Shown: piece by piece, positions 48,557 through 59,609 of the stretch
Numbering within the stretch: position 1 is the first letter of the stretch
Layout of the letters: every line of letters begins with the position of its first letter
NCBI RefSeq assembly: GCF_000471905.2
Contig: NW_006495906.1
Coordinates: 3,117,779-3,181,778 of the forward strand
Reading direction: 5' to 3'
Source: Amborella trichopoda
Taxonomy: Eukaryota; Streptophyta; Magnoliopsida; Amborellales; Amborellaceae
DNA: 64,000 nt
Notes under the pieces: generated by a model
What the model was told of the DNA's origin: nothing
Seen by the model: the letters and a program-made list of their open reading frames with translations, nothing else
The model's database searches: none
Position numbers and translations under genes: made by a program

Positions 48557-51500
48557 CTATACACTACACGCTGCAGGAGAAGTCTCGATGCCCTGGACAT
48601 GCTCCTTTAGTTCGGCCACCGTTTGAGTCTCCTCCTCCATCGCCACAGTTTCTGACTCAATGGTGCCATTGAGGTCAGATAAATCTGCAACCAAAGAAGC
48701 CTCCATGGCCCTCCTCTGAACCATCTCCGTCTCAAGACCTGTGACTTCCTGCCTCAATATTCGTATCTCCTCTCTGATTTCAATGATTCTCTTGTAGCTT
48801 CCTTGTTCCTCCCTTTTGAGATCCTGTTGACGGTCAGTTATCGTGGCCTTCTTCTCAATGCAAGAATCTATCTTCTCGCGATGACATAAGATCGACTCCT
48901 CCAAAGTGGCTAGCCTGCTAAATTATTTCTCAAGATGCAGCACTCCCAACCTCCATCTCTCCAACTCATTTAGGGTTGCATCAAAATGGGAAAGCACTTC
49001 TGGTGCACTCCCAACCGCAGTGGTCGCAGCGAATTCCCTTAGTTTTTTTAAAGCTTTGCCTAGCTCATTGAAAGGCAACTCCCTTAAGCTTTGAAGGCCT
49101 GCTCAAAGAATGCCTGCAATCATGTTAGAAACACCACTAAAAACAGGCTTAAATGATGTTGCTGAGACCACTACTGCTGAAGAAACCTCGACCTCAAGGA
49201 CTGGGCTTGTCGAAGTGATAGCCATCTAAGCCACTGGTTCCTCTGAAACAATGGAAAAGCCCATAGCTTCTTAACCCTCAAACTCAGAGGCAGCCTCAGC
49301 CTCCACTTGCCTAGGTTCATCAATGCCAACCTCGCTACCTTGACCCTTATTTGTGGGGACGTCTACTTTTATCCCAATCGGCTCTGAAGAAACCTGATCT
49401 CCTCGCTCTTCACCCTCCTGAACTGCCACCTCAACATTAGCAAGTTTAGGAACTACCTCTTCCCCTTGGCCTTTGCCAACCGATTAACCCCTAGCCATGG
49501 CTTCTTCCATTTGGCCTGCACCTTCAACAGCCAGAACCTCGGCCACGAAGAGCTCAACCCCCTCATCTTCATAAAATGTGCCCACGGGGGCAGCAACCTC
49601 TTGGTGCTCAAGCACATCATCAACTACAAGCTCTTCTTCTTGAGTCTAGCCCCTGCCTCAGTCGGGGCACTAAGCTCCTGATGCATAGAGGCCACATCAG
49701 CATCAGAGACCCTTCCTGAAGCAGTTGCTTTAGAACCTTCAGCCTCGTTAGTATCCATCGAAGCCGCCTCTGACTCAGGAACTACCCTTGGACTCAGGGG
49801 CACCTCCCCAAGATTTGGATTCATTTCCTTGTTAGAAGTAATAATAATGGGCTCAGAAGGGCTGGAGTTGTCTACTTCAGTATATGAAGAAGAAGAAAAA
49901 AATTTAGGAGAAACACAAGATAGTGGAGAAAGCACAAAAGGTGATACTGACGCACAAGGCGATACTGAGGGAGTGGCTAACAAATCAGAAGAGGAAGAGC
50001 TACCTTCTGGTTCTGACATCACAGGAAGATTGGCACTCTTACAACTCCATGTACACCCACTAACTGAAGACGGTGCATAAGTGTCGGCAGCAGTCGAGCG
50101 TTTTCTTTTCTTCCCCTCTTCCATAGTAGGAGAGGCCCCTTTAAAACTCCCTTCCTGAGAAAGGCCTTCAGCCAATTTACTATGGGGACCACTCCCAATC
50201 AGTGCATTCAAGTCCTGTGCGGGATGTTTCTCATAACCAGGGACTTGTTCACCCTCATTCCACTCGAAATGGAACTAAGATTATAAAAAATACTCCTAGT
50301 TCTCGCCTTCATCTCAAAAAATTCTAGTGAGTCTTCATCAGCTGCTATCTCACACGAAAACCCTAAGTCTTGCTAGTTAGAGGGATAGTCTAAGAAAAAT
50401 ACCGTGCCAAAAGCAAGTGTATCTGCCAGTCTCCTCTGGCGGGTATCCTACCGCCAATTACCATTCTCCCTTTCCAATGGTGATCTTTATCCCAACATCC
50501 CTTGCTGGTATTCTCCACTAATTCACATAGGCCTTGGTCATTCAGACCCTCCTGCGGAAGTGAGGTAACACATATTTGCTGGTTTCTGTAATCTCTAGAC
50601 AAGTAGACCAAGCGGTCTGTGTATGCTTTGGCAGCCAGCACTCACAGAAAGTTCCAAGCTCTTCCATTTTCCCCTTGGTCACCTTACCCTGACACTTTTC
50701 GAAACACACCGAGAAGGGACAACTATGGTCAAGCCTGTGCTGACGGGCAAAGCGGTGAGGGAAATACCCCTCTAATGTGGTGTTGTGCAATGTCCGATAA
50801 GGTAGAACTCCCCCTCTGATGCTCAGGATGAACATAAGCTCCTTAATGGTTGTTGAAGAGTCATTCACAAATAGACCCCTAGCCTCCCCTCGGGTATGGA
50901 AGATAACCTTCTACTTAGAAATCCTCATCAAGAAGGGCCACAATTTACCTCCTGAGCCCTGGTGCCTGACATAGGTGTCTGGGAAATAGGCCCTTAACTA
51001 CCCATACACATAATGCACGGGGAATGGACTCTTAAAATACCCACGAAATGCCTCTCCTCCTACAATACCATTCCCTCCCTCTTTGCCTTTGTAGGCCTTT
51101 CCACGCGAGATGGCTCCCAAACCATGGTAAATATTACACAAAACTGGCTGAGCGAGGGCATACTCATGTGCTCTTTCCATGTCGCAGGTCACATATAATA
51201 CGCCTAGACGAATGTCATCTGCCCACCCAGCGAGAACGAACTTGCACAAAAATAGGGCCAAATATGCTGCCAAGAAGTCACAGTTGTCACTTGACTCAAA
51301 TTGATACAAGGGAGGTGCCCCCTTTGCAACTGCCTTTCCTTTCCCATTCGGAGGGCCCATTCCACCTTCGGAATAGTCCCCACAAAAGAATTTCACCCAT
51401 TCTGTGAAGGTGACTCGACCATTGCTAGAATGGGTAGCGATCAGCTGAAACATCTTGTGAAGACTGGCAGGCAGCTCCTCATCCTCCAAGTTAGCACCAC

Positions 51501-52191
51501 CAAAGATTACTGAGTTCTGGGGCATGAACTCGTCATACATAGCCCCGATTATCAGAAGGCCCCCAATAAAATGAAGATCTAGCAATGAGATTCTTGCTTG
51601 CCAGTGCTCGAGAAGCCAGGTATTGCTAGCATGGCTCCATGTTTCCAGTAATAACTTTACAATATTAGAGCACCAATCATAGTAGCTGCCAAAATACTGG
51701 ATCGTTGCTAATAGTGAAGCATGTTCAAGAGTACTTCTGTACGACATCAACATCTTGGCGGTCCAGGAGGAGTATCCCTTCAAGTATTTATGCTCCCCCT
51801 GAATTCGGAGGCATTTTTCTAACCACATTAGTAGCCCCTCTGCCTGTACCATTTGTTTCCCTTGGGTAGGCAAGTTCTCTCTGGAAGCTATGTTCCTATG
51901 CATGCAATGAAGGAGTGCCATCCCTTCTTCAATACAGATGTTGTTGTCATTGCCCTCGTGTACTTCAAAACAAATGGGGTCAGTAATGAAAGTGACACTG
52001 AGAGGCCACTCTGGTTTGCATGCTAGCTTAGTCAGCCAAATGGCCTCACCCCTTGATAAAACCTCACCAGTAAAATCACAGGTGCTGACTTCTTCCCCCC
52101 ATGGAAGCCTCTTCACATCCGAAATTTGATAAGAAGAATTAGCCATGATAGAAGATTCACTCCCCAAATAAAAAAGGCACTGGATCAGCAC
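48557..52191 (-). pseudogene. Antisense PMD gene of A1 with C-terminal coiled coil (broken, nearly full length)
   Basis: The first open part (52191-50998, 397 residues; a likely start is MANSSYQISDVKRL at 52147) contains ETWSHASNTWLLEHWQARIS and then LLDLHFIGGLLIIGAMYDEF. That matches the W..(T)NT......ISL.DLH.IGGL.I.G..YDE pattern of a plant mobile domain subgroup. Next come FTEWVKFFCG and FPVHYVYG, then YFPHRFARQH (50800-50740), also typical of that subgroup. A Ser-rich part with KKRKRSTA (50211-49624) suggests a nuclear signal. The last part (48904-48557) is heptad-rich and highly charged, a probable coiled coil. TATA (53028-53036) and AATAAA (48479-48484) frame it. It is more intact than the gag of the same element, with only a few breaks. 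Function unknown; a distant host origin by capture is possible. Confidence 0.78.
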
Positions 52192-52435
52192 CGACTGTGA
52201 TTTCAGAAGCTTAGCACCGACTGTGCTCGATGTCTAGCGACGGTTGAGCTTGTCAATGCTCAACGCCGACTATGTTTGCCAAATCTCAACACTGGTTGTG
52301 TCCACTAACGCTTCGCACTGGCTTTGCGCTCAAAGTCTAGCACCAGTTGAGGTTGTCAATGCTCAGTACTGGCTATGTTTGCCAACTTCTAGCACTGGCT
52401 GTGTTCAAACTCTCACACATGCCACGGATTCTAGT
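52192..52435. repeat. Repeats CTAGCACCGACTGTG in the antisense leader of A1
   Basis: About eight copies of TAGCACCGACTGTG, CAACGCCGACTATG or TAGCACTGGCTGTG with 25-30 base spacing, directly upstream of the PMD start. The word is the same as the right half of the LTR hairpin unit (CTAGCGCCGACTG). Confidence 0.8.
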
Positions 52436-53027
52436 CGTGACACCTTATGCCAACTGGCAACTATCGCCACATCTGACACACAAGAAAATGCCAACCGTCG
52501 CCACGTCCTGCTCCTCTGCTTGACACACGAACGAGGTAACCGTACACCTTCCTACGACAGTCTACCTTCAGTAACTATTCGTTTCCTTGAACTCTTCAGT
52601 TTCCACTTGAACTCCTCTGCCGTTCCTGAAAAACCTATGCATCTTTCCCTATGTTAACGAGAAACTGCCAAACAACACTGAAAAACTAGCAAGACTCACG
52701 GAAATGCCCACCGCTGCACTTCCTACCATTTCTACCATCGAAATACCATGGCCGGAGTTCTCCTACTTCCCGAAAATGTGCACTACTGCTTCAACCCACA
52801 AAATCTCATCCTAAAACTCCTTGTCCTCTCGAAAAATTCCCTGGAGAACTCTATTTTCTTCCTCCCTTTTCTTACAATCCACGACAGAGTTTTGATCATT
52901 GAAACCTTCCCCGCAAAACCTTTGCTGGCATCCCACTACTTTCTGAAACTTCTACTGGACACCCTTTGCTCATTATTACAGAAAATTTTTACCTTCAATG
53001 AAAAGTGAAGAAAATGGGGTTTTACTC
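52436..53027 (-). other. 5' leader of the A1 antisense PMD unit
   Basis: Between the TATA box and the leader repeats. No clear protein motif. Lies in the position of the 60601-61230 leader in H. Confidence 0.5.
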
Positions 53028-53036
53028 CCTTATATA
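53028..53036 (-). promoter_or_regulatory. Antisense TATA box (TATATAAGG) of A1
   Basis: Followed on the minus strand by GAGTAAAACCCC. Matches element C (TATAAAAGG, then GGGAAAACCCC) and H (CTATAAGG) in place and context. Confidence 0.65.
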
Positions 53037-53221
53037 GCCAACATTACCCTCAAACGCGCCTCACAAACTGAGAATTCCAATCATGCCCTGAAAAGCCAAA
53101 TGACGATGGGCCGGGTCGAGCTTTGACTCAAGGCCCGAGGCAACTCTCATCGCCACTGAAAAAAATTTCAACAAGAGGGCTAGACCGAGTGGAGGTCCAG
53201 CCATGGCCCGAATGTTTGTCC

Positions 53222-53480
53222 ACACCCAACGCCGACTGCATTGTTGAAGCAACCTAGTGTCGGCTATGTGTTCCGCAACTTAGCGCTGGCTATGTTCTGA
53301 AACAACTCAGCGCCAACTGTATTCAAGCACGTGCCATCCTCATTATCGGCTGACTGGTTAACAAGTAGTGTTGTTCATCTTCAGCACCAATTGCATTTTT
53401 AAGACTTAGCATTGGCTGACTGATCAAGAAATAATGGTTGTTGCACCTAGCGCCGGTTGTATTTTAAGCACTCTAGGCCG
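53222..53480. repeat. Repeats CTTAGCGCTGGCTATG upstream of the A1 antisense promoter
   Basis: Six to seven diverged copies of the LTR hairpin word (CAACGCCGACTGC, CTAGTGTCGGCTATG, CTTAGCGCTGGCTATG, CTAGCGCCGGTTG). Homologous repeats lie at 60160-60420 in H. Confidence 0.75.
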
Positions 53481-53819
53481 AAGTCGTGAGTGCCCTATCA
53501 TTATTATCACCAGTAGAGCCACACCTTGACCCTGACCCTTTGCCCCCAGCAAAGTGGTACCTAGATCGACTAACCTTAGGCCATGACTTCTCATCCCCAG
53601 TAAGAAAACCATGCCCGTACTATTATCCCAAGTAGAGTTAGGTTCATTCTTGCTACTACAACCCCCAGTGCTCTCTAATGCCTATAAAAGACGCACATTT
53701 GCCACCTCTTCCTCGATAAGGTCAGCTTTCCTATCTGGACCCCTCATCGGTCCTACCTATCGTATCCTCAAGAAGTTAGACTGCTGTCCATAGACCTATT
53801 CCCCATTAAGTCTCACTTA
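53481..53819. other. A1 3' internal stretch with primer-tRNA-end-like motifs
   Basis: Contains TCCCCAGTAAG (53593), TATCCCAAGTAGAGTTAG (53626), CCCCCAGTGCTC (53658) and TCCCCATTAAGTCTCAC (53799), each resembling TCCCCAGTGGAGTC, the complement of the primer-binding site. Otherwise no gene. Confidence 0.5.
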
Positions 53820-54480
53820 CATGGCGACCCAAGCTTGGTCCGTGTCGCATGACCTTAAACTGCACAACCTCTATCCGTGCTGCATGAGCTTAAACTGCAC
53901 AACCCTGGTCTAGTTGCACGACCCTAAAACTACATGGTCCAAACTATACGACCATAAACTGTAGTGGGGTCTAGCTGCACGACCTTAAACTACACGGTCT
54001 AAGCTATATGACTTTAAACTGTAGTATACGTCTTGACCGCATGACCATAAAAGGCTTCGCACTATAGTCCAAACTATATGACCTTAAACTGTAGCGGAGG
54101 TCTAGTTGCACGACCTTAAACTGCATGGTCCATGCTACATGACCTTAAACTGCACAGCCTTGGTCCATGCTGCATGACCTTAAACTGCACAGTCCTGGTC
54201 TAGTTGCACGACCCTAAAACTGTTTGGTCCGTGCTGCATGACCTTAAACTTCATGGTGCTAATTGTATGACATTAAGATGCATAGCCATGGTCCAAACTA
54301 TATGACCTTAAACTATAGCACAGGTCTAGTTCCACTAGCTTAAAATTCATAGCGACCTTAAACTTCATGGTCCTAGTTGCATAACTCCAAACTGCATAAC
54401 CATGGTCCAGCTGTATGACCTTAAACCATAGTGCACGTCTTGACCGCATGACGTTAAACTACATTGCACAGGTCCTGGAG
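53820..54480. repeat. Tandem array, core CATGACCTTAAACTGCAC
   Basis: About 20 diverged units of 25-40 bases: GCATGACCTTAAACTGCA, TATATGACCTTAAACTGTAG, GCACGACCTTAAACTACACG. Direction and context match the arrays at 1-360 and 59360-59600 on the opposite strand. Confidence 0.9.
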
Positions 54481-56110
54481 GCATGACCTTAAGCATGCTC
54501 CCTCATACTCGCACACGCCTTTACGTGCATTTTCACTCTTGCCTTCTCTAAATGACTCATTTGTGTGTGCGTGCCACCTTCAGTACCTCCCCAGTAAGTC
54601 CATTCAGTTCATCATCCTACTTCATTCCCCAGTGAGTCTTACTTGCGCTCACAAAAAGGCGAACCATCCCCCTACCTATACCCATCGTAAGCTAGTGGAT
54701 CACCATTTTTCTCCCGCCTTTCATACATCATCCATCTGACACCAGTAGCCTTGTGCCATCTGCCTAAAAGTAAGCTAAAACCATTACCATACTCACTCCA
54801 TGGCCTCTCCAAACTGTCATTCATCACCACCACGGTCCAGCTATATGACCTTTAAACTATAGTACACGTCCTAGCTGTATGACGTTAAAAGGCTTCGCAT
54901 AGGTCACGAAGGCATGACCCTAAACATGCCTCCACAAAAAAGAAAAAAGAAAAAGAAAAGACAAATGAATAATGAGCATGGTGTATACCTAAACAAGGGA
55001 ACGCCGTGAGTAAAAATGATGGACGAGCATGGTCAAGAAACCATGAGTAAGAGAGTTCCGTAAATAAAAAAAAATTGGGCACAGTGAAAACCCGAAAGGG
55101 CATCGTGGTAAAAATGGAACGATACGAGTGGACATGGCCGAAAGGTTATGGGTAAAAGAGCCCCAAATAAAAGGAAGTTGGTGAAAATCGTCTCTACGGC
55201 GTTGCTTCCCAAGCTCAAGTGCAAATCAACAAAGACGCTTAGATCAATAAACAAGTTGATGCAACACTCGCCTCAACATGCGGCTTCAGCCCACACTCAA
55301 AAAGAAAAAATCCCTGGTGTTACAATACCAGGACAAAAAAATACTAGCTTCAAGGAAAAGATTCCAATAGCCTGAGTTCCTTTGCAAAAAGGACTTGGAG
55401 GACAGAGGATTCACCAAGAAAGCAAGACAAGTCTCATGAAGAAGAACATTATTCCCACGAGGTAACAAAAACACACTGTAAAAATTCTAAACACCTGTAC
55501 GAAGGTAGGAAACTGACAAAGCCAGGGCGAACCGGCCAGAGACTTCAGCCCACCTTGTCGACAGGCCGAGACTTTTGGGACTGGCTAAAAAACTTTCCCC
55601 TTACTGGACCTGACAGATGGGACCTACAGTGGTATTATGGTTGTCAAAAACATACTTGGTGTAGCAGCAAACATCGCCGACCAAAGGTTCTTCAGCACAC
55701 AAAAAAACCAAACCCTCGAAATTTGGCTCAACACCAGAAGGCACACAAATAAACCAAGACTAAATGGGAACAGTTCCCTTCCACATGGCGCTCAATTGCC
55801 AGACGGGTCTGATTCTGACGGACGAGGTCCGTATAAAATCCTCAGCTGTAAAAATCACAAATAGTCCACATGAGGGTGAGGACTTCGAAAAGATCCCTCA
55901 AAAAAGTCTCTTCTCTCCTAAAATTCTCCACGGACAGACTCGCGAACAATGCATCCCTACATCATAGCATCCTAGTTGCACCATTATGTGAATCTCCTCA
56001 GCATTCATGTGATCCTATGGCTAGGAAGAAAAAAATTAAAAGCCAAAGGAAATTTTCGAAATGTTGTCCCTTTTTGTTTCTCTCGAAGTGAAACATTTGA
56101 CAGGGCAAGC
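54481..56110 (+). other. 3' internal non-coding region of A1
   Basis: Homologous to D 15736-17188 and H 39183-37633. It contains TTCCCCAGTGAGTCTTAC (54626-54643), GTGAAAACCCGAAAGGGCA (near 55087) and a weak polypurine tract (ACAGGGCAAGC) before the LTR. No gene is seen. Confidence 0.75.
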
Positions 56111-57324
56111 TGTTTGAATGCATTTTTCAACACCTTGGTCCCAAATGTTGAATAAAGAAGGAAGCAGGTCAATAAAGCTTACAAAATAAGTGAAAACTTC
56201 GATAGTCTCAGAATGTCCATAGAATTGGTTAATATCTTCATCAACACTTAAAAACCACCTGTCAATTTTTATTGCGATTAAACATGTTTAAGGCAGTGAA
56301 CACAAAGGAACATATCCAGTAAAAAACGACCTCTAGCACCTTGAATGGACCCCATAACTAGAGCTATATTTTTTGTACATCAAACAGCTATGAAACTATT
56401 TCCATTTGATTCGGTGCGGCCAAAAACCCCTATAGATCAAGTTTTGGCTTAATCGGGCACTCAAAGATAAAGTTATGGGTAAAATACCGAAAAGGGGTAG
56501 GCCTCACACTATTCCCGTGTGGCAACCTTGCACCAAAACACCATTTCAAGACAAGAATTTTGATAGGTGGTATTCCCTGTGATGATGCCCGAGTATGGAC
56601 AAAAAACTAGATAGAAGTTGCTAATCTGTGAAGAAAGTTGCAGAAAATTCAGCAGCAGCACACCCTACTCTAGCGGCCGAATCACGATGCTCACATACCT
56701 GATTGGCACGAAACTAATTGAATTATGTGTGTAAGGTCTGTGTCTATCTATGTTCCAAACTCCACGTACAATGAAAGGCTAGATTTCACACACGGAGGCA
56801 TCAAATCTGCTCTAAATTTCGGCAGTCGGATTTCAAGATTCCGGCCAAAAACTCAAGACGACGAAATCTTCATCCGGACCTGAAATCGAGCTGTATTTGT
56901 TGCAACGTGATTGTGAAGGCATGCTCAGTGTGATTCAGCAAAGAAACTAAATAAAAACATCAAGAAACGAGCACACAATCGATCTAAAGTTTTCAAGATT
57001 CATCCAAAATTCAAGTCCCACGATCATGGTTCAAAAACATGATTCATAGCTCAAAGTTTGTATCAAAACAATCACTATGCTGAGCCCCACAAGAAAATAA
57101 TTATCTTTCAATCAAATGGCCATCAGAACAACCCCGGATCAGTAATGAAAGATCACACAAGTTCTCGGGCAGCACAGGGACTTTTATGGATATCCACACA
57201 TTGTTAAGTAGGGGCAAAGCAATCCTTTTACACCCATTTTTAGAATTTCCTTTAATTCAATTAAATCGTAGCTATCTTTAATTCTAGGTAGGTTTGGGTG
57301 TACACCCATGTTTTAGCCCATTTC

Positions 57325-57334
57325 TATATAAATA
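57325..57334 (+). promoter_or_regulatory. LTR TATA box of A1 3' LTR (TATATAAATA)
   Basis: About 1.21 kb into the LTR, matching the 5' LTR copy at 40500-40507. Confidence 0.65.
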
Positions 57335-57474
57335 GGCATTGTCTCAATGTAAAAAGGGGTGGATTCATTTTTCTTGGATCAATCAATAAAGTTCTAAATT
57401 TTGCTCGAGCTCGTGGGTATGTATTGGAGAGAAAGAGAGGAGAGAGAAGAAAAGGGCCTGTGCCCTTCGTTAAA

Positions 57475-57738
57475 GTAACTTTCTCTCTCCTCCCTTCTTT
57501 TTCTCATATTTATTTATTTCTCTCTTTTTCTTATCTCTCTTTTTCTTATTTCTATCTATCTTTCTCTCTCTTCTTCTTACCTCTATCTCTCTTTCTCTCT
57601 TCTTCTCGTCTTTCTCTCTTCTTCTCATCTTTCTCTCTCTTTTTCTCATCTTTCTCTCTCTTCTTCTCATCTTTCTCTCTCTTCATCTCATCTTTATCTA
57701 TCTTTCTCTCTCTTCTTCTCATCTTTATCTTCCTTTTT
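57475..57738. repeat. CT-rich tract in A1 3' LTR
   Basis: Repeats of TTTCTCTCTTCTTCTCATC between the TATA box and the hairpin array. Lys/Arg/Glu-rich frames on the other strand are its translation. Confidence 0.88.
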
Positions 57739-57744
57739 GTTCTT

Positions 57745-58520
57745 CGTCTAACATAATTGGTCAAGCATAGCACCAACTGCATCTTCTCTCTCTTCTCTGT
57801 CTAATACAGTCGGTGAAGCTTAGTACCGACTGCATCTTATCTCTCTCTTCGTCTAACACAGTCGATGAAGCCTAACACTGACTGCATCTTCTCTCTCTTC
57901 TTCATCTAACACAGTCGGTGAAGTCTAGCTCCAACTACATCTTCTCTCTCTTCTCTATTTAATACAGCTGACGAAGCCTAGCCAAAACAAAATCTTATCT
58001 CTCTTCGTCTAGCGCAATCGGTGAAGCCTAGCGCTGACTGCATCTTCTCTGTGTGACACAATCAGTGAATCCTAGCACCGACTGCATCTTCTCCCTCTCT
58101 TCTCTACCCAATACAGTCGGTGAAGCCTAGCGTCAATTGCATCTTCTCTCTCTGCTCTGTCTGACACAGTCGGCGAAGCCTAACGCCAACTGTATCTTAT
58201 ATCTCTTCTCTGTCTGACACCGTCGGCGAAGCCTAGCACCAACTGCATCCTCTATTTCTCCTCTGTTTGACACAGTCGGTGAAGCCTAGTGTCGACTGCA
58301 TCTTCTCTCTCTTCTCTGTCTAGCACTATCGGCAATGCCTAGCATTGACTGTGTCTCTCTCTTTCCTCTTTTCTTAAAATGCAGCCAGTAATGCCTAGTG
58401 TCGATTGTGTCCTTCTTTCCCCCTCTCCCTAACACAACCAGTGACACCTAGCGCTGACTGTGTTCTCTCTCTTCTTCCTCCAAAACAGCTAACAATGCTT
58501 AGAATCGACTGTGTCTTTCT
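57745..58520 (+). repeat. Hairpin-repeat array in A1 3' LTR
   Basis: About 14 units. The best stem is an 8-bp pair CAGTCGGT (57807-57814) with ACCGACTG (57825-57832) around the 10-base loop GAAGCTTAGT. Several neighbours keep 5-7 pairs despite sequence change. Confidence 0.85.
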
Positions 58521-59317
58521 CCCTCCTCTCTCCTTCCTTCTCTTGTCTCTCACACTCTTCTCTTTCTTTCTTCCCCTCCTTTCTGTTCCCTTCTTCTCTT
58601 ATCTCACTTCTTATTCTTTCCTTATGACCTTCGTTATGTTATTATTTCGTTTGATTAAGAGGGATCGAGGATAGCCTCTCATGATAATCTTGTCGTCTAG
58701 CTGTATTGTTGTTTTACTAGAATTATTGTGCCCGCATTTTTGCCACGACAAACTAACCATTGTGCCTAGCTAGTCAGTATTTGATATTATCATCTAGTAG
58801 TAATCCTGTGAGCCAGTTTGAGTTACCGAGCCTGCTTTACTATTACAACAGGCTAATTATTCATCAGCTTAGTCACTGTGGTGATCTCCCCACCGAGTCA
58901 AATTATTATCTCCCCCATCTCTCTTCTCTCATTATTCGTTTCTTCTTTGAATGTGTACGCCTGCATTTTTTCATCAAGAAGGCAATGTGAGGTCTGTTGA
59001 CCCACCTGTCTTATAATATTTCCCATATGTGTGTGGTTGCAGAAAATAGGAGAATACAAGCCAAGGTAGATGATTTTGAACCAGTTTTTTCTGGGGGGAA
59101 CTTTCTTCATGATGTGAGAGGGTGCCCACATGAGCCATCCCAGTTAAGTCTAGAACCCACCTTAAATTCATCTCTCACCGATTGGTAATACCTGCCCTTG
59201 TTCTTGAACGAGGTTCTCACGAGAGCGATCTCACAAAGTCACGGGTCTCCCCAAAACTCGAGACACGTGCCGCCAGATCATCAAAGATTCGGAGGGCGAG
59301 ATCGAGGCACCTAACCA

Positions 59318-59322
59318 AAGAC
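59318..59322. repeat. Target-site duplication AAGAC, right copy
   Basis: Identical to 39179-39183. Element H resumes immediately after. Confidence 0.85.
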
Positions 59323-59344
59323 GTGCTTGAAGACGCACATAAAG

Positions 59345-59605
59345 GGCATGTGAACATGTATGAGGGCAAGTTTAAGGTCATGCCTCCAGGATCTGTGCAA
59401 AGCAGTTTAACGTCATGCGGCCAGGATGTACACTATGGTTTTAGGTCACAAAGCTCAGGCCGTAGCTATCCAGTTTAAAGTCATCCAACTAGGACCATAC
59501 AATTTAATGTCATGCAACTAGACCTCTACTATAGTTTAAGGTCATATAGTTTGGACCATGTAATTTAGGGTCGTGCGCCTAGACTACAATGTGGGTTGCC
59601 TTGTA
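59345..59605. repeat. Array with GTTTAAGGTCATG core in element H
   Basis: Seven to eight units such as GTTTAACGTCATGCGG, GTTTAAAGTCATCC and GTTTAAGGTCATATAG. Same family as 1-360 and 53820-54480. Confidence 0.85.
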
Positions 59606-59609
59606 GGGG

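Larger units (their letters stand above)
39184..59317 (+). mobile_element. Element A1: 20-kb Tat/Ogre-type element with two LTRs, gag-protease and antisense PMD gene (broken)
   Basis: Complete in outline: 5' LTR 39184-42450, primer-binding site 42454-42471, gag, protease, reverse-strand PMD gene, 3' internal arrays, 3' LTR 56111-59317, and the AAGAC target duplication on both sides. No reverse transcriptase, RNase H or integrase is recognisable, so it could only have moved with proteins from a relative. In a 180-base sample of the two LTRs (41761-41940 against 58623-58800) I count roughly 26 differences, so the insertion is several million years old under usual plant rates. Coding parts have many breaks. 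Confidence 0.88.
56111..59317 (+). repeat. 3' LTR of element A1
   Basis: Starts TGTTTGAATGCATTTTTCAA and ends CACCTAACCA, 3.2 kb. Followed by the target duplication AAGAC (59318-59322), not by a primer-binding site. Confidence 0.9.

Noticed and set aside
48557-52191. Envelope-like gene as an explanation for the extra ORF before the 3' LTR
   Set aside because: It is on the opposite strand, has PMD motifs, a basic Ser-rich region and a coiled coil, and shows no signal peptide plus transmembrane pattern.
48557-52191. A normal host PMD gene into which elements inserted
   Set aside because: It lies within the bounds of A1 (target duplication outside both LTRs), and family E has an antisense PMD gene at the same relative place; an element-borne gene is simpler. 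A host origin by capture remains possible.
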